A stretch of DNA of 24,012 nucleotides. It comes from RGIG8700 sp045648505. GTDB lineage: Bacteria > Bacillota > Clostridia > RGIG6154. Location: positions 1 to 24,012 of the forward strand of contig JAZROD010000054.1 of assembly GCA_045648505.1 (NCBI GenBank), in the 5' to 3' direction. The stretch's first letter is position 1; the number at the start of each line of letters is the position of its first letter. Positions 13,967 to 22,121 of the stretch are shown piece by piece. The position numbers and the translations under genes are program-made. The notes under the pieces were generated by a model. The model searched no databases, was not told the DNA's origin, and saw only the letters and a list, made by a program, of their open reading frames with translations.

Positions 13967-14045
13967 GTAAAATTTAACTTTAGCATATTACATAATGAAA
14001 GTAGGAGCGGATGTTAATATCCGCACGAAATATAAGGGTGAAATT

Positions 14046-16220
14046 TTGAGTAATTTAAATGATAAACAGCTTCAGGCTGTAAACACAATAAACGGACCTG
14101 TTTTAATCCTTGCAGGTGCAGGTTCAGGTAAAACAACAGTTCTCATTGAAAGAATTGCGAATATGATTTCTCAGGGAATCAATCCTTGGAATATTTTAAC
14201 CATTACTTTTACAAACAAAGCCGCAAATGAAATCAAGACCCGTATAAATAACAAAATAGGTCAGGGCGGTGAAGAAATCTGGGCAGGAACCTTCCATTCT
14301 ACCTGTGTAAGAATTCTTCGCAGAGATTGTGAAAGAATTGGTTATAAAAGCGGTTTTGCCATTTATGATACGGCAGACCAGACAACGCTGATTAAAGATT
14401 GTATAAAAGAACTTGGAATAAATGATAAAGATTTTCCGCCTAAGTCAATTATAAATGTAATAAGCGGAGCTAAAGATAAACTTATTACACCTGCTCAGCT
14501 TAAACAAGACTATGCCGGAGATTTCAGAATGTCTAAAATTGCGAGCGTTTATGAGCTTTATCAGAAAAAGCTTATGAAATTCAACGCTTTTGATTTTGAT
14601 GACCTTATTTATAAAACTGTTGAACTTTTCGAAGAAAATCCTGATGTTCTTGAGTATTATCAGAACAGATTTAAATATATAATGGTTGATGAGTATCAGG
14701 ATACATCTCACAGCCAGTTCAGACTTATTTATAACCTTGCAAAAAAATATTCAAACATCTGTGTTGTAGGTGATGACGACCAGTCTATTTATAGATTCAG
14801 AGGTGCGGATATTTCAAATATACTTGATTTTGAAAAACAATTTAAAGATACAAAGATTATCAAGCTCGAACAGAATTATCGTTCAACACAACAGATACTT
14901 GATGCCGCAAATACTGTTATTAAAAACAACAGAGGCAGAAAAAGTAAAGCACTCTGGACGGAAGTTAAAGATGGCGACAAGATAGTTTCGTATCAGGCAA
15001 TGAATGAGCGAGATGAAGCGTATTATGTTGTAAACAAGATAAAAAGTCTTGTTATGAACGGATATTCATATAAAGATTTCACAATTTTATTCAGAATGAA
15101 TGCACAATCCCGTGTATTCGAAGAAGTTTTTATGAATAACGCCATACCGTACAGACTTCTTTCAGGTATTAAATTCTATGAAAGAAAAGAAATTAAAGAT
15201 ATAATTGCGTATTTAAGACTCATTTTAAATCCTGCAGATGATGTGAGCCTTGCCAGAATTATAAACGAACCCAAAAGGTCAATAGGTAAAACAACACTTG
15301 ATAAAGTAAATAATCTGGCACAGGCAAACTCAATGATTATGTTTGAGGTGCTCGGATGTGTGATTGAATTTGAGGAACTCCGCAGAAGTGCAGAGAAAAT
15401 AATTGAGTTTACATCACTTATAAATAAGATAAGAGCAGAAATTGACAAATTACCTGTAACAGAAATTATAAACAGAGTTATTACAGAAAGCGGCTACTTA
15501 AAAGCATTAGAGCTTGAAAATACCGTTGAAGCAAAAACAAGAATTGAAAACATACAGGAACTTTTATCTGTTGCTATGGAATTTGAAAAAGAAGTAGAAA
15601 ACGGTTCTTTGGCAGAATTTTTAGAAGGTGTAGCACTTGTTTCTAATATAGATTCTTATGACGAGGAACAGGATGCAGTTGTTATGATGACTCTTCACGG
15701 AGCCAAAGGTCTTGAGTTCCCTGTAGTATTTCTTACAGGTATGGAGGAAAGCGTTTTCCCTTCACAAAGAGCAATGTTTGATTCTGAAGAAATAGAAGAA
15801 GAAAGACGCCTTTGTTATGTTGGTATAACCAGAGCGAAAAGAAAACTTTTCCTTACAAACGCTATGTCAAGAACAATTTTCGGTCAGACAATGCATAACA
15901 ATACTTCAAGATTTTTAAGTGAAATTCCTGTTGAATTGATTGAAGCAGAAGGTGCTGAACGCAGAAACATCAGCGTAGGTGGTACAAGTGCAGGATATTC
16001 TGCAAATCAGGCTTCAATATTCAGTAAACTTGCTCAAACAACATCAAATTGTCCTGATTTAAAAGTGGGAGACAGAGTTAAACACTTTAAATTCGGTGAA
16101 GGATTGATTATATCAGCACAACCAATGGGTAACGATATCAAACTTTCAGTTGCATTTGATGATGCCGGTGTTGGTACAAAAAATATGATGGCAGTTTTTG
16201 CCAAGTTGAAAAAGATATAA
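14046..16220 (+). CDS. pcrA: ATP-dependent DNA helicase PcrA/UvrD
   Basis: 724 aa from TTG at 14046. Superfamily 1A 3'-5' helicase for repair and plasmid replication. Motifs in order: Walker A AGAGSGKT (23-30), TFTNKAA, the DEYQD box, GDDDQSIYRFRGA, LEQNYRS, TLHGAKGLEFPVVF and CYVGITRAKRKL. The C-terminus has the PcrA-type Tudor-like domain (VGDRVKHFKFGEG). Start choice: AAGGGTGA lies five bases before this TTG, giving MSNLNDKQLQAVN, which is where PcrA proteins begin. An in-frame ATG at 13995 adds 17 residues but has no RBS. First of a likely three-gene unit with yerC and a methyltransferase. I see no clear promoter immediately upstream. Confidence 0.96.
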   Translation: MSNLNDKQLQAVNTINGPVLILAGAGSGKTTVLIERIANMISQGINPWNILTITFTNKAANEIKTRINNKIGQGGEEIWAGTFHSTCVRILRRDCERIGYKSGFAIYDTADQTTLIKDCIKELGINDKDFPPKSIINVISGAKDKLITPAQLKQDYAGDFRMSKIASVYELYQKKLMKFNAFDFDDLIYKTVELFEENPDVLEYYQNRFKYIMVDEYQDTSHSQFRLIYNLAKKYSNICVVGDDDQSIYRFRGADISNILDFEKQFKDTKIIKLEQNYRSTQQILDAANTVIKNNRGRKSKALWTEVKDGDKIVSYQAMNERDEAYYVVNKIKSLVMNGYSYKDFTILFRMNAQSRVFEEVFMNNAIPYRLLSGIKFYERKEIKDIIAYLRLILNPADDVSLARIINEPKRSIGKTTLDKVNNLAQANSMIMFEVLGCVIEFEELRRSAEKIIEFTSLINKIRAEIDKLPVTEIINRVITESGYLKALELENTVEAKTRIENIQELLSVAMEFEKEVENGSLAEFLEGVALVSNIDSYDEEQDAVVMMTLHGAKGLEFPVVFLTGMEESVFPSQRAMFDSEEIEEERRLCYVGITRAKRKLFLTNAMSRTIFGQTMHNNTSRFLSEIPVELIEAEGAERRNISVGGTSAGYSANQASIFSKLAQTTSNCPDLKVGDRVKHFKFGEGLIISAQPMGNDIKLSVAFDDAGVGTKNMMAVFAKLKKI

Positions 16221-16231
16221 AGGAGTAAGCT

Positions 16232-16528
16232 ATGAATATCAAAAATAAAAAGATTTCGGATGAAAGCATCAAAAGACTCTATAAGGCTATTGTTTCTATA
16301 AAAGACGAAGAAGAATGTGAAGCCATTCTTGAAGACCTTTGCACAATAACTGAAATTCAGGCTATGGCACAAAGACTTGAGGTAGCAAAAATGTTAAGAG
16401 AAGGATGTCCTTATACAGACATTGTTGACGAAACAAGAGCAAGCTCAACAACAGTCAGCCGTGTAAGCAGATGCCTTAATTACGGTAACGGTGGTTACCA
16501 TTTAATTCTCGACAGAATTGAGGAATAA
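16232..16528 (+). CDS. YerC/YecD, TrpR-related DNA-binding protein
   Basis: 98 aa, the normal length. The protein is helical, with a TrpR-type helix-turn-helix in its C-terminal half: TEIQAMAQRLEVAKMLREG, then the recognition region ASSTTVSRVSRCLNYG. YerC/YecD proteins are uncharacterised relatives of the tryptophan repressor; they lack clear tryptophan-binding evidence. The RBS AAAGGAG lies close to the ATG. It follows pcrA by 11 bases, and yerC is near pcrA in Bacillus also, so this association is old. The methyltransferase starts two bases after its stop. Target genes are unknown. Confidence 0.93.
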   Translation: MNIKNKKISDESIKRLYKAIVSIKDEEECEAILEDLCTITEIQAMAQRLEVAKMLREGCPYTDIVDETRASSTTVSRVSRCLNYGNGGYHLILDRIEE

Positions 16529-16530
16529 TA

Positions 16531-17256
16531 ATGATGTACGAAAATTTTGCCTACTTGTATGACAGATTGACGGATGATATAGATTATAATCTTTTTCTTG
16601 AATTCATCGAAGAACAGTTTGAAAAGAACAATCTTGACGCAAAGTTGATTTTAGAACTTGCTTGCGGAACAGGAAGTCTGACGAAAATTCTTTCTGAAAA
16701 AGGTTATGATGTTATTGGTCTTGATTATTCTTCTGATATGCTTGAAGTGGCAAGAGAAAAATGTCCTGAAACATTATTTATAAATCAGGATATGACAGAG
16801 TTTGAGTTATATGGAACTGTTGACAGTATAATCTGCTGTCTTGACAGTATAAATTATATAACAGATAAAAGAAAACTGCTTAAAATGTTTAAACTGGTTA
16901 AAAACTACTTGAATCACGGCGGTTTGTTTATATTTGATATAAATAGTGAGTATAAACTCAAAAATATTATTGGTAACAACTGCTTTGTCAGAAATGAAGA
17001 TGATTTATTTTATTCTTGGGAGAATGAACTCGTAGGAAACAAAGTAGATTTTTATCTTACATTTTTTACTGAAAACGAAGACGGAAGCTTTGAAAGATTT
17101 GATGAAGTGCACACAGAACGCATCTATAAAGAAAGTGAAATCAAGACTCTTTTAAAGCAGGCGGGCTTGAGACTTGTTGATGTGGGATATGACTTTAAAA
17201 CAGGCAAAAAGTCGAAAAAAAGCGAGAGAATATTCTTTGTAGCAGTAAAAGATTAA
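16531..17256 (+). CDS. Class I SAM-dependent methyltransferase
   Basis: 241 aa. SAM-binding motif I is ILELACGTGSLTKIL (about 39-53), followed by motif II VIGLDYSSDML and post-I DMTEFEL. It resembles the Methyltransf_25/YodH-type group; the substrate cannot be told. The gene has two adjacent ATG codons (16531 and 16534) after TTGAGGAA; either could be used, differing by one residue. It follows yerC by two bases and is the last gene of the pcrA unit. No terminator is seen after it; the csp promoter starts two bases past its stop. No membrane segments or signal peptide. Confidence 0.9.
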   Translation: MMYENFAYLYDRLTDDIDYNLFLEFIEEQFEKNNLDAKLILELACGTGSLTKILSEKGYDVIGLDYSSDMLEVAREKCPETLFINQDMTEFELYGTVDSIICCLDSINYITDKRKLLKMFKLVKNYLNHGGLFIFDINSEYKLKNIIGNNCFVRNEDDLFYSWENELVGNKVDFYLTFFTENEDGSFERFDEVHTERIYKESEIKTLLKQAGLRLVDVGYDFKTGKKSKKSERIFFVAVKD

Positions 17257-17257
17257 C

Positions 17258-17286
17258 TTGACATAAAGATAGTTTTATGTTAACAT
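17258..17286 (+). promoter_or_regulatory. Promoter of the cold-shock gene
   Basis: TTGACA (17258-17263), 17 bases, TAACAT (17281-17286), a perfect -35 and four of six in the -10. The -10 is inside a 16-bp palindrome (17274-17289). The leader is about 60 bases. Confidence 0.7.
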
Positions 17287-17289
17287 AAA
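17274..17289. promoter_or_regulatory. Perfect 16-bp palindrome over csp -10
   Basis: TTTATGTTAACATAAA, two 8-base arms with no spacer, covering the -10. A third copy of the half-site ACATAAA sits at 17261-17267 in the -35. This is a candidate operator for a dimeric repressor. Confidence 0.45.
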
Positions 17290-17317
17290 TTTAGTGTATT
17301 AAACACGAGATAAAGAT

Positions 17318-17333
17318 TGAGCATCGTAGCTCA
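17318..17333 (+). promoter_or_regulatory. Small leader hairpin before csp RBS
   Basis: TGAGC (17318-17322) pairs with GCTCA (17329-17333), loop ATCGTA. It lies eight or so bases before the Shine-Dalgarno AAAGGATG. Cold-shock mRNA leaders in other bacteria refold with temperature; whether this one does is not shown. Confidence 0.35.
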
Positions 17334-17352
17334 GCGAAAGGATGGCAGAAAA

Positions 17353-17553
17353 ATGGCAAACGGTAAAGTAAAATGGTTCAATGCTGAAAAAGGCTATGGA
17401 TTCATTGAAAGTGAAGATGGTACAGATGTATTTGTACACTTCTCAGCAATCGAAATGGACGGTTACAAAACATTAGAAGAAGGTTGCGAAGTAACTTTTG
17501 AAGTTAGCGAAGGAGCTAAAGGCCCACAGGCTTCACATGTTCAGAAAGCGTAA
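17353..17553 (+). CDS. Cold-shock protein, CspA family
   Basis: 66 aa, the family length. It is a single OB-fold cold-shock domain that binds single-stranded RNA and DNA and acts as an RNA chaperone. RNP1 is KGYGFI (13-18) and RNP2 is VFVHF (26-30); KVKWFNAEKG near the start is typical. The start was placed at ATG 17353, after AAAGGATG, giving MANGKVKWF; a longer reading from TTG 17317 would add 12 residues that no Csp has and would run through the leader hairpin. It has its own promoter with a palindromic -10. Paralogues elsewhere in the genome are likely, so the exact symbol (cspA, cspB, cspC or cspD) is not set. Confidence 0.97.
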   Translation: MANGKVKWFNAEKGYGFIESEDGTDVFVHFSAIEMDGYKTLEEGCEVTFEVSEGAKGPQASHVQKA

Positions 17554-17616
17554 ATCAGGCTTTGAGGCTTTAAATATATAGATTCTTATTATGGCGGTCT
17601 CACATTATAACCGGTT

Positions 17617-17653
17617 ACAAAAGAACAAGCTCTTTGTGAGCTTGTTCTTTTGT
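17617..17653. terminator. Bidirectional terminator after csp
   Basis: A perfect 16-bp stem (17617-17632/17638-17653) with loop TTTGT. The right arm ends TTCTTTTGT, so T residues are inside the stem. It separates csp from the GNAT gene. The stretch 17554-17616 between holds nothing else I can name. Confidence 0.75.
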
Positions 17654-17677
17654 ATAATAAATAAAGTGGAGGATTTT

Positions 17678-18142
17678 ATGATAAGACGAGCACAAAAAAG
17701 TGACATAGAAAGTATAAATAAATTACTGATGCAGGTTCTTCAGGTTCACCACAACGGCAGACCTGATATTTTTAAAATCGGTGCGAAGAAATATACCGAT
17801 GAAGAGCTTATGAATATTATTGATGATGATTTAAAACCGATTTTTCTTTATGAAGAAAACGGCAAAGTTGAAGGTTACTGTTTCTGTATTTTTCAGCAGC
17901 ATATAAACAATAATATTTTGACAGATATTAAAACTCTTTACATAGATGACCTTTGTGTTGATGAAAAATCAAGGGGAACACATATAGGAACAAAGCTTTA
18001 TGAGTATGTAAAAGCTTTTGCAAAAGAAAATGGTTGTTATAATGTAACATTAAATGTGTGGTCACTTAATGCAAGTGCACTTCGTTTTTATGAAAAATGC
18101 GGATTAAAACCGCAAAAATTCGGAATGGAAGATATTCTTTAA
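17678..18142 (+). CDS. GNAT family N-acetyltransferase
   Basis: 154 aa. The acetyl-CoA motif A is LYIDDLCVDEKSRGTHIGTKL (about 88-108), with RGTHIG replacing the commoner RGxGIG, and motif B is LNVWSLNASALRFYEKCGL at the C-terminal end. Substrate cannot be told from sequence (small amines, peptides and antibiotics are all known). The start was chosen at ATG 17678 because GTGGAGG lies five bases upstream; the longer reading from 17591 runs through the terminator. TATAAT at 17653-17658 may be its -10, but no -35 matches. The nitrilase gene downstream has a separate promoter. Confidence 0.93.
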   Translation: MIRRAQKSDIESINKLLMQVLQVHHNGRPDIFKIGAKKYTDEELMNIIDDDLKPIFLYEENGKVEGYCFCIFQQHINNNILTDIKTLYIDDLCVDEKSRGTHIGTKLYEYVKAFAKENGCYNVTLNVWSLNASALRFYEKCGLKPQKFGMEDIL

Positions 18143-18146
18143 TTTG

Positions 18147-18175
18147 TTTACAGATTAAAAGAGTTATGATATAAT
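18147..18175 (+). promoter_or_regulatory. Promoter of the nitrilase-family gene
   Basis: TTTACA (18147-18152), 17 bases, TATAAT (18170-18175), with TGA just before the -10 (extended form). It lies between the GNAT stop and the next gene. Confidence 0.85.
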
Positions 18176-18203
18176 AATAAAAAAAAGAAAGAGGAAAATA
18201 AAA

Positions 18204-19172
18204 ATGGCAAGATATGCAAAAATTGTTGGACTTTGTTTTGAAACTGTAGCTAATAACCTTGAAGTTAAAGATGTTAGTTGTTATAAAGACAAAATTAAAG
18301 AAAGAATTATGACACAACTTAATAACTGCCTTTGTGAAAATCCTGACCTTATTATCACTCCTGAATGTTGTAACAGAGTAGGAGAGTGGACTTCTGCACA
18401 GAAGCAGGAATTTTACAGAATTTACGGCGATGAATTACAGAAAATGATATCAGATTTTGCAAAAGAGCATAAAGTTAATGTTGCTTATGCCTGTGGCAGA
18501 TATTTAGATGACGGAAGTGAATATCCATACAGAAATTCTGTTGTATATTATGACAGAAACGGTGAGGTAGCAGGAATTTATGATAAAAATCTCCTTGTGC
18601 CTGGTGAACACACAGTTTCAAAAATCGGTTTTGGAGAGCTTCCTGAAAAATTAATTCAACTTGATATCGGTAGTGTTGCAACTGCAATTTGCTTTGACCT
18701 TCACGATGAAAGACTTTTGGACAGATATGCAGAGCTTCATCCTGATTTAATCGTTTTCAGCTCATTCTTTACAGGAAACACCTGGAGAGAAATGTGGGCA
18801 CTTCGTTGCAGAGCCTATCTGGCAAGCTCAATTGTTCCTCATATGAACGGAAGATTTATTGATCCGTTTGGTGCACTTCTTGCCACATCTAACGATGTAA
18901 CAAGATATTGGGCATGTAAAGTTAACCTTGATTATAAAGTTATTCATTCAGACGGAAATGAAGACTGGCGTTCAGATAAGCTTTCAAGAGCAAAAGCTAA
19001 ATATGGAGATGGCTTTGATTTTTACGGTCCAACAGGTACAGGATGCCGTGTTATTCAATGTAATATGGAAGATAAAACTATTGACGATATTATTAAAGAA
19101 TTTGAAATTGAAACCTACGAAGACTATTTCGGTAGAGCAAAGGAACTCAGAAAAGAATATTTCGGAGAATGA
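18204..19172 (+). CDS. Carbon-nitrogen hydrolase (nitrilase superfamily)
   Basis: 322 aa. The catalytic triad is complete: Glu54 in IITPECC, Lys128 in IYDKNLLVPGE and Cys163 in ATAICFDLHDE. These enzymes cleave amide or nitrile C-N bonds through a cysteine thioester; this one is more likely an amidase than a nitrilase. The region after the Cys (FSSFFTGNTWREMWALRCRAYL) keeps the family layout but the flanks are not those of a group I know, such as beta-ureidopropionase or N-carbamoylputrescine amidase, so no substrate is given. No signal peptide. RBS AGAGGAAA. Its own promoter and a shared bidirectional terminator suggest a single-gene unit, convergent with the DUF4127 gene. Confidence 0.93.
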   Translation: MARYAKIVGLCFETVANNLEVKDVSCYKDKIKERIMTQLNNCLCENPDLIITPECCNRVGEWTSAQKQEFYRIYGDELQKMISDFAKEHKVNVAYACGRYLDDGSEYPYRNSVVYYDRNGEVAGIYDKNLLVPGEHTVSKIGFGELPEKLIQLDIGSVATAICFDLHDERLLDRYAELHPDLIVFSSFFTGNTWREMWALRCRAYLASSIVPHMNGRFIDPFGALLATSNDVTRYWACKVNLDYKVIHSDGNEDWRSDKLSRAKAKYGDGFDFYGPTGTGCRVIQCNMEDKTIDDIIKEFEIETYEDYFGRAKELRKEYFGE

Positions 19173-19250
19173 GGGAATGTTAAAATACTCCAGAACACAA
19201 AAAGGCAGTAAAATATAATATAAGCATCTGCCAATCAATATAATTTATGA

Positions 19251-19278
19251 AAAAAGGTACACATATGTGTACCTTTTT
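19251..19278. terminator. Bidirectional terminator, convergent genes
   Basis: A perfect 28-bp palindrome made of AAAAAGGTACACAT (19251-19264) and its complement (19265-19278). The T run (TTTTT) on the plus strand and the mirrored one on the minus strand let it stop both the nitrilase-family gene and the DUF4127 gene, which converge here. Confidence 0.9.
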
Positions 19279-19305
19279 GATTTGCCAAGAAAAACAATAA
19301 ATTGA

Positions 19306-20814
19306 TTAATATGTTTTAACTTTAACGTCTGCTTCGAACATTCTTATCCACGGCATACTTATATTTACTTCTTTTGCACGGCAGAAAACCTCAGGGTAAT
19401 TCTCTTCCATATAAGAACAGATTGCATCCTTAACCAATTCTGCTACTTTGCCATCTTTTGCATCTATGCCATAAAAATCATATCCCATATCAGGGAGAAG
19501 GTTTTCGGTTACATATTTTCTTGCATAACCCATATAGCCAATATCTTCAAAATATCTGTGGACAAGGAAGTTGTCATTCTGCTTTTTATCTTTTCCAAGC
19601 ATATAAAGTATTGCCTGACAAAGTGTTGTTCCTGTTGTGTTTGATGATGTGTTCCAACCTGCGTAAGCGTGGATATCAAACATCATTTTTTCTTTGTGAA
19701 GTATTGCTGTAAGTTCTTTATCGGCAGTATTCAGTCTTGCAATATCTGCAATTGCTACAATTTTATTAAGGCTTAATGCATACTGAATATAATTTACAAA
19801 TTCGGCAAGGTTTCTTTCAATATCGTAAGCTATAACGCTTGGAAGGTCATAAGTTTCCATCATATCTGAGCCTACATTTACTGCAAGTAAAATATCGGCT
19901 TCAGGCAGAGAATAAACCTGTATGCCATCAACAGAAAGAATATGATACTTTAATGTTTCACCAACGATTCTATCCTCTACCTGTGGAATAGCAAGTCCAC
20001 CTTTTATTGATGAATAGTGAACATACACCTTAGGGCGAACACCTGATAACTGTGCAACCGCTCTTGCAAGCAATGTAAGTCCAATGTCATCCGCAGAAGG
20101 ATACATAGCAGTTTTCTTGTGAAGTACATTTGTTTTAAGGAACTCTCTTACTTCAACCTGGTCCATAGCGGTAAAACCATATACCGAAGCATCATCCTGT
20201 GGAACTATGAAATAGTCAATTGTGTCATCTGCTGCATAAGATAAAGCATGCATTAAAACAGCACGATTTGTTTTTCGTCTTGTAAGATAATCATCAAGAT
20301 ATTCTTCTTTAACTACTTTTTTAACTCTTTCGAAATCCTTAACATCCTCATCAGTCATTATACCCAATTTTTCCATATGAGTATATTTGCCGTAAAGATG
20401 AATTTCTGCGCCACATTCTTCGTAGTAGTCAGGTTCTTCTGCATCTGAAGAATAGCTTGGGCATCTCATAATAAGACCGAAAACAAATAGTTTCATTTCA
20501 GGGTTGATTTCTCTTAATTTCTTTATTATATCAACTCTCTTTATAAGGTCCTCTTCTTTTTCCATATGAAGTCTTGACGGAACAATACCGCCATACACTA
20601 ATGTATCTAATGATAATACAAGAGCATCTGCACATTCTGCATTCTTTAAAAGCCATTCAGAAATCATTTCTACATTTCCCGGTCTTTTCCAGTCACCCAT
20701 TATGCTTTTAGGTGGAAGAACAAGCTCATAATCTGTTTTTGGCATCATAGCAGGATAGTCAAAATTACATGGGCGCTCATCAAGTGTGAGCATAACAATT
20801 TTACCTTTTTTCAT
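19306..20814 (-). CDS. DUF4127 family protein
   Basis: 502 aa, close to the family size. Conserved blocks in order: LTLDERPCN (10-17), DTLVYGGIVPSR (70-81), PQDDAS (205-210), DIGLTLLARA (243-252) and AYAGWNTSSNTTGT (383-396). The repeated Asp, Arg and Gly-Gly blocks look like an enzyme active site, but the family has no known reaction that I can name. No signal peptide or membrane helix. Its ATG overlaps the stop of the AGE-family gene (ATGA), with GGAGGAAA in that gene's end, so the two are translationally coupled; a shared carbohydrate-related job is a reasonable guess. It ends before a perfect bidirectional terminator. Confidence 0.88.
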   Translation of the reverse strand: MKKGKIVMLTLDERPCNFDYPAMMPKTDYELVLPPKSIMGDWKRPGNVEMISEWLLKNAECADALVLSLDTLVYGGIVPSRLHMEKEEDLIKRVDIIKKLREINPEMKLFVFGLIMRCPSYSSDAEEPDYYEECGAEIHLYGKYTHMEKLGIMTDEDVKDFERVKKVVKEEYLDDYLTRRKTNRAVLMHALSYAADDTIDYFIVPQDDASVYGFTAMDQVEVREFLKTNVLHKKTAMYPSADDIGLTLLARAVAQLSGVRPKVYVHYSSIKGGLAIPQVEDRIVGETLKYHILSVDGIQVYSLPEADILLAVNVGSDMMETYDLPSVIAYDIERNLAEFVNYIQYALSLNKIVAIADIARLNTADKELTAILHKEKMMFDIHAYAGWNTSSNTTGTTLCQAILYMLGKDKKQNDNFLVHRYFEDIGYMGYARKYVTENLLPDMGYDFYGIDAKDGKVAELVKDAICSYMEENYPEVFCRAKEVNISMPWIRMFEADVKVKTY

Positions 20815-22001
20815 TTATTTTCCTCCATTTTTTCTATACACTTCATACATTTAGCAAGCATTCTCATAACATGGAAAGGTCCTTTATATGTATGACCTTT
20901 ACACGGTGGTTCGGTGCATTTTCCATCTCTTCGCAAATATCCAAACCATTCTCCGTATTCTTTATCTGAAAAATGTTCAAAGGCATAATCACATACCTTG
21001 TCAAAAATCTCTTTGTACTTTGAATTTTTAGTATAGAGATAGAACATAAGAGAGGCAATAATTGCCTCATTATGAGGCCACCATAATTTCATATCGTGTT
21101 CATATGCTTCAACAGGAAGTCCTAAAATGTCTTTGAAGTAGAATATACCGCCGTATTCATTATCCCAACCAAGTTCAAAGGCATTGTTGAAAACTGTTTC
21201 AGCAAATTTAATTAATTCATTATCATTTCTTTTAATTGCTTCTTCAAGTAAAAACCAAGAACATTCAATATCGTGTCCCGGATTTATTACACGGCAAGGA
21301 GCACTGTTTAAAATAACGCTATTATCTTTTGCATCAATGTTTTCGAATAGTGCATTAAAATCACTTTTGTAAAATGACTTGATATCATTTATCAGATTAT
21401 CTATGATGCTATTATAATCAAAACTTTTTTCGTTATCTGCATCACGCATAATTGATGCCACATTCAGAAGAATCATAGGATTTGCCAGACTTTTTGTTTT
21501 TCTGGTTTCATCAAAGCTTTTTGGCGTGATTTTATATGGATCGTTTTGTGGATTTTCATACATATCTAAGACAAATGAAAAATATTTTTTTGCAGCATTG
21601 AGATATTTAGTATCTTTTGTTGCCATATAGTACTCTGCGTTTGCTATAATATAAAAAGTTTCACTGAACCAATATCTACGTTTTCTTAAAGGTTTTCCAT
21701 CTCTTGTAATGGTAAAGAACATTCTTCCGTCGTGGTCTATGCAGTGATTTGTTGCAAAATCAATACAGCTTTTTGCAAACTCTAAATATTTTGTGTTTTT
21801 GTCTATGTTGTTGTAAATATAAGAAAACATATAACCACATCGACCTTGCATCCAAACACTTTTGTCTTCAGAATACACTTTTCCATACCTGTCGAGGCAA
21901 TTCAGAATTCCTCCATACTCAGTATCAATTGCATTGTCTAACCAAAATGGAACACATGAGTCAAGTAACTCTGATTTAAACTTCTTATAAATCTTTTCCA
22001 T
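20811..22001 (-). CDS. N-acylglucosamine 2-epimerase (AGE) family protein
   Basis: 396 aa, an (alpha/alpha)6-barrel sugar epimerase or isomerase. Characterised relatives act on N-acetylglucosamine/mannosamine, cellobiose or aldose-ketose pairs. Expected active-site residues are present: Arg54 (MQGR), His243 (NPGHDIECSW), the WWPHNEA block with His310 and Glu312, and His377 (GPFH). The RBS is AAAGGATGTG. It is first of a two-gene minus-strand unit with DUF4127, and divergent from an AraC regulator. The AGE group cannot be split into AGE, cellobiose epimerase or YihS-type from this alone; the length and motifs fit AGE or cellobiose 2-epimerase. The -35 of its own promoter is poor, which fits need for an activator. 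Confidence 0.93.
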   Translation of the reverse strand: MEKIYKKFKSELLDSCVPFWLDNAIDTEYGGILNCLDRYGKVYSEDKSVWMQGRCGYMFSYIYNNIDKNTKYLEFAKSCIDFATNHCIDHDGRMFFTITRDGKPLRKRRYWFSETFYIIANAEYYMATKDTKYLNAAKKYFSFVLDMYENPQNDPYKITPKSFDETRKTKSLANPMILLNVASIMRDADNEKSFDYNSIIDNLINDIKSFYKSDFNALFENIDAKDNSVILNSAPCRVINPGHDIECSWFLLEEAIKRNDNELIKFAETVFNNAFELGWDNEYGGIFYFKDILGLPVEAYEHDMKLWWPHNEAIIASLMFYLYTKNSKYKEIFDKVCDYAFEHFSDKEYGEWFGYLRRDGKCTEPPCKGHTYKGPFHVMRMLAKCMKCIEKMEENK

Positions 22002-22050
22002 AATTCACATCCTTTCTATAAAAATATACCATAATAATTAGCATTGTTAC

Positions 22051-22071
22051 ATATCACGAACTGGTGAATAT
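22051..22071. promoter_or_regulatory. Possible AraC-type operator
   Basis: ATATCAC (22051-22057) and GTGAATAT (22064-22071) form an imperfect inverted repeat (one extra base) between the divergent AGE and AraC genes. Near it no good -35 is seen for the AGE gene. It is a candidate binding site for the AraC regulator, seen by eye only. Confidence 0.3.
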
Positions 22072-22077
22072 AATATC

Positions 22078-22099
22078 ATTTTTTGTCTTGACAAAAAAT
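22078..22099. promoter_or_regulatory. Inverted repeat at the araC -35
   Basis: ATTTTTTGTC (22078-22087), TT, then GACAAAAAAT (22090-22099): ten-base perfect arms. The right half includes the -35 hexamer TTGACA of the regulator promoter. Candidate autoregulatory operator, though half of it is promoter sequence and A/T runs. Confidence 0.4.
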
Positions 22100-22115
22100 A
22101 CAGTAATAGTATAAT
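22088..22115 (+). promoter_or_regulatory. Perfect promoter of the AraC regulator
   Basis: TTGACA (22088-22093), 16-base spacer, TATAAT (22110-22115), perfect in both boxes. The ATG is at 22122, just seven bases after the -10, so the predicted transcript start falls at or beside the start codon. Confidence 0.85.
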
Positions 22116-22121
22116 AGAAAT

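Noticed and set aside
13995..14045. ATG at 13995 as the pcrA start
   Set aside because: No RBS, and it adds 17 residues not seen in PcrA. AAGGGTGA sits five bases before TTG 14046.
17317..17352. TTG start of the cold-shock protein
   Set aside because: Adds residues absent from Csp proteins and covers the leader hairpin and RBS.
17608..17617. Short palindrome TAACCGGTTA as an operator
   Set aside because: Ten bases only, partly inside the adjacent terminator arm, and not placed on a promoter.
17591..17677. Longer N-terminus of the GNAT protein
   Set aside because: The extra 29 codons read through a perfect 16-bp terminator stem; a strong RBS precedes ATG 17678.
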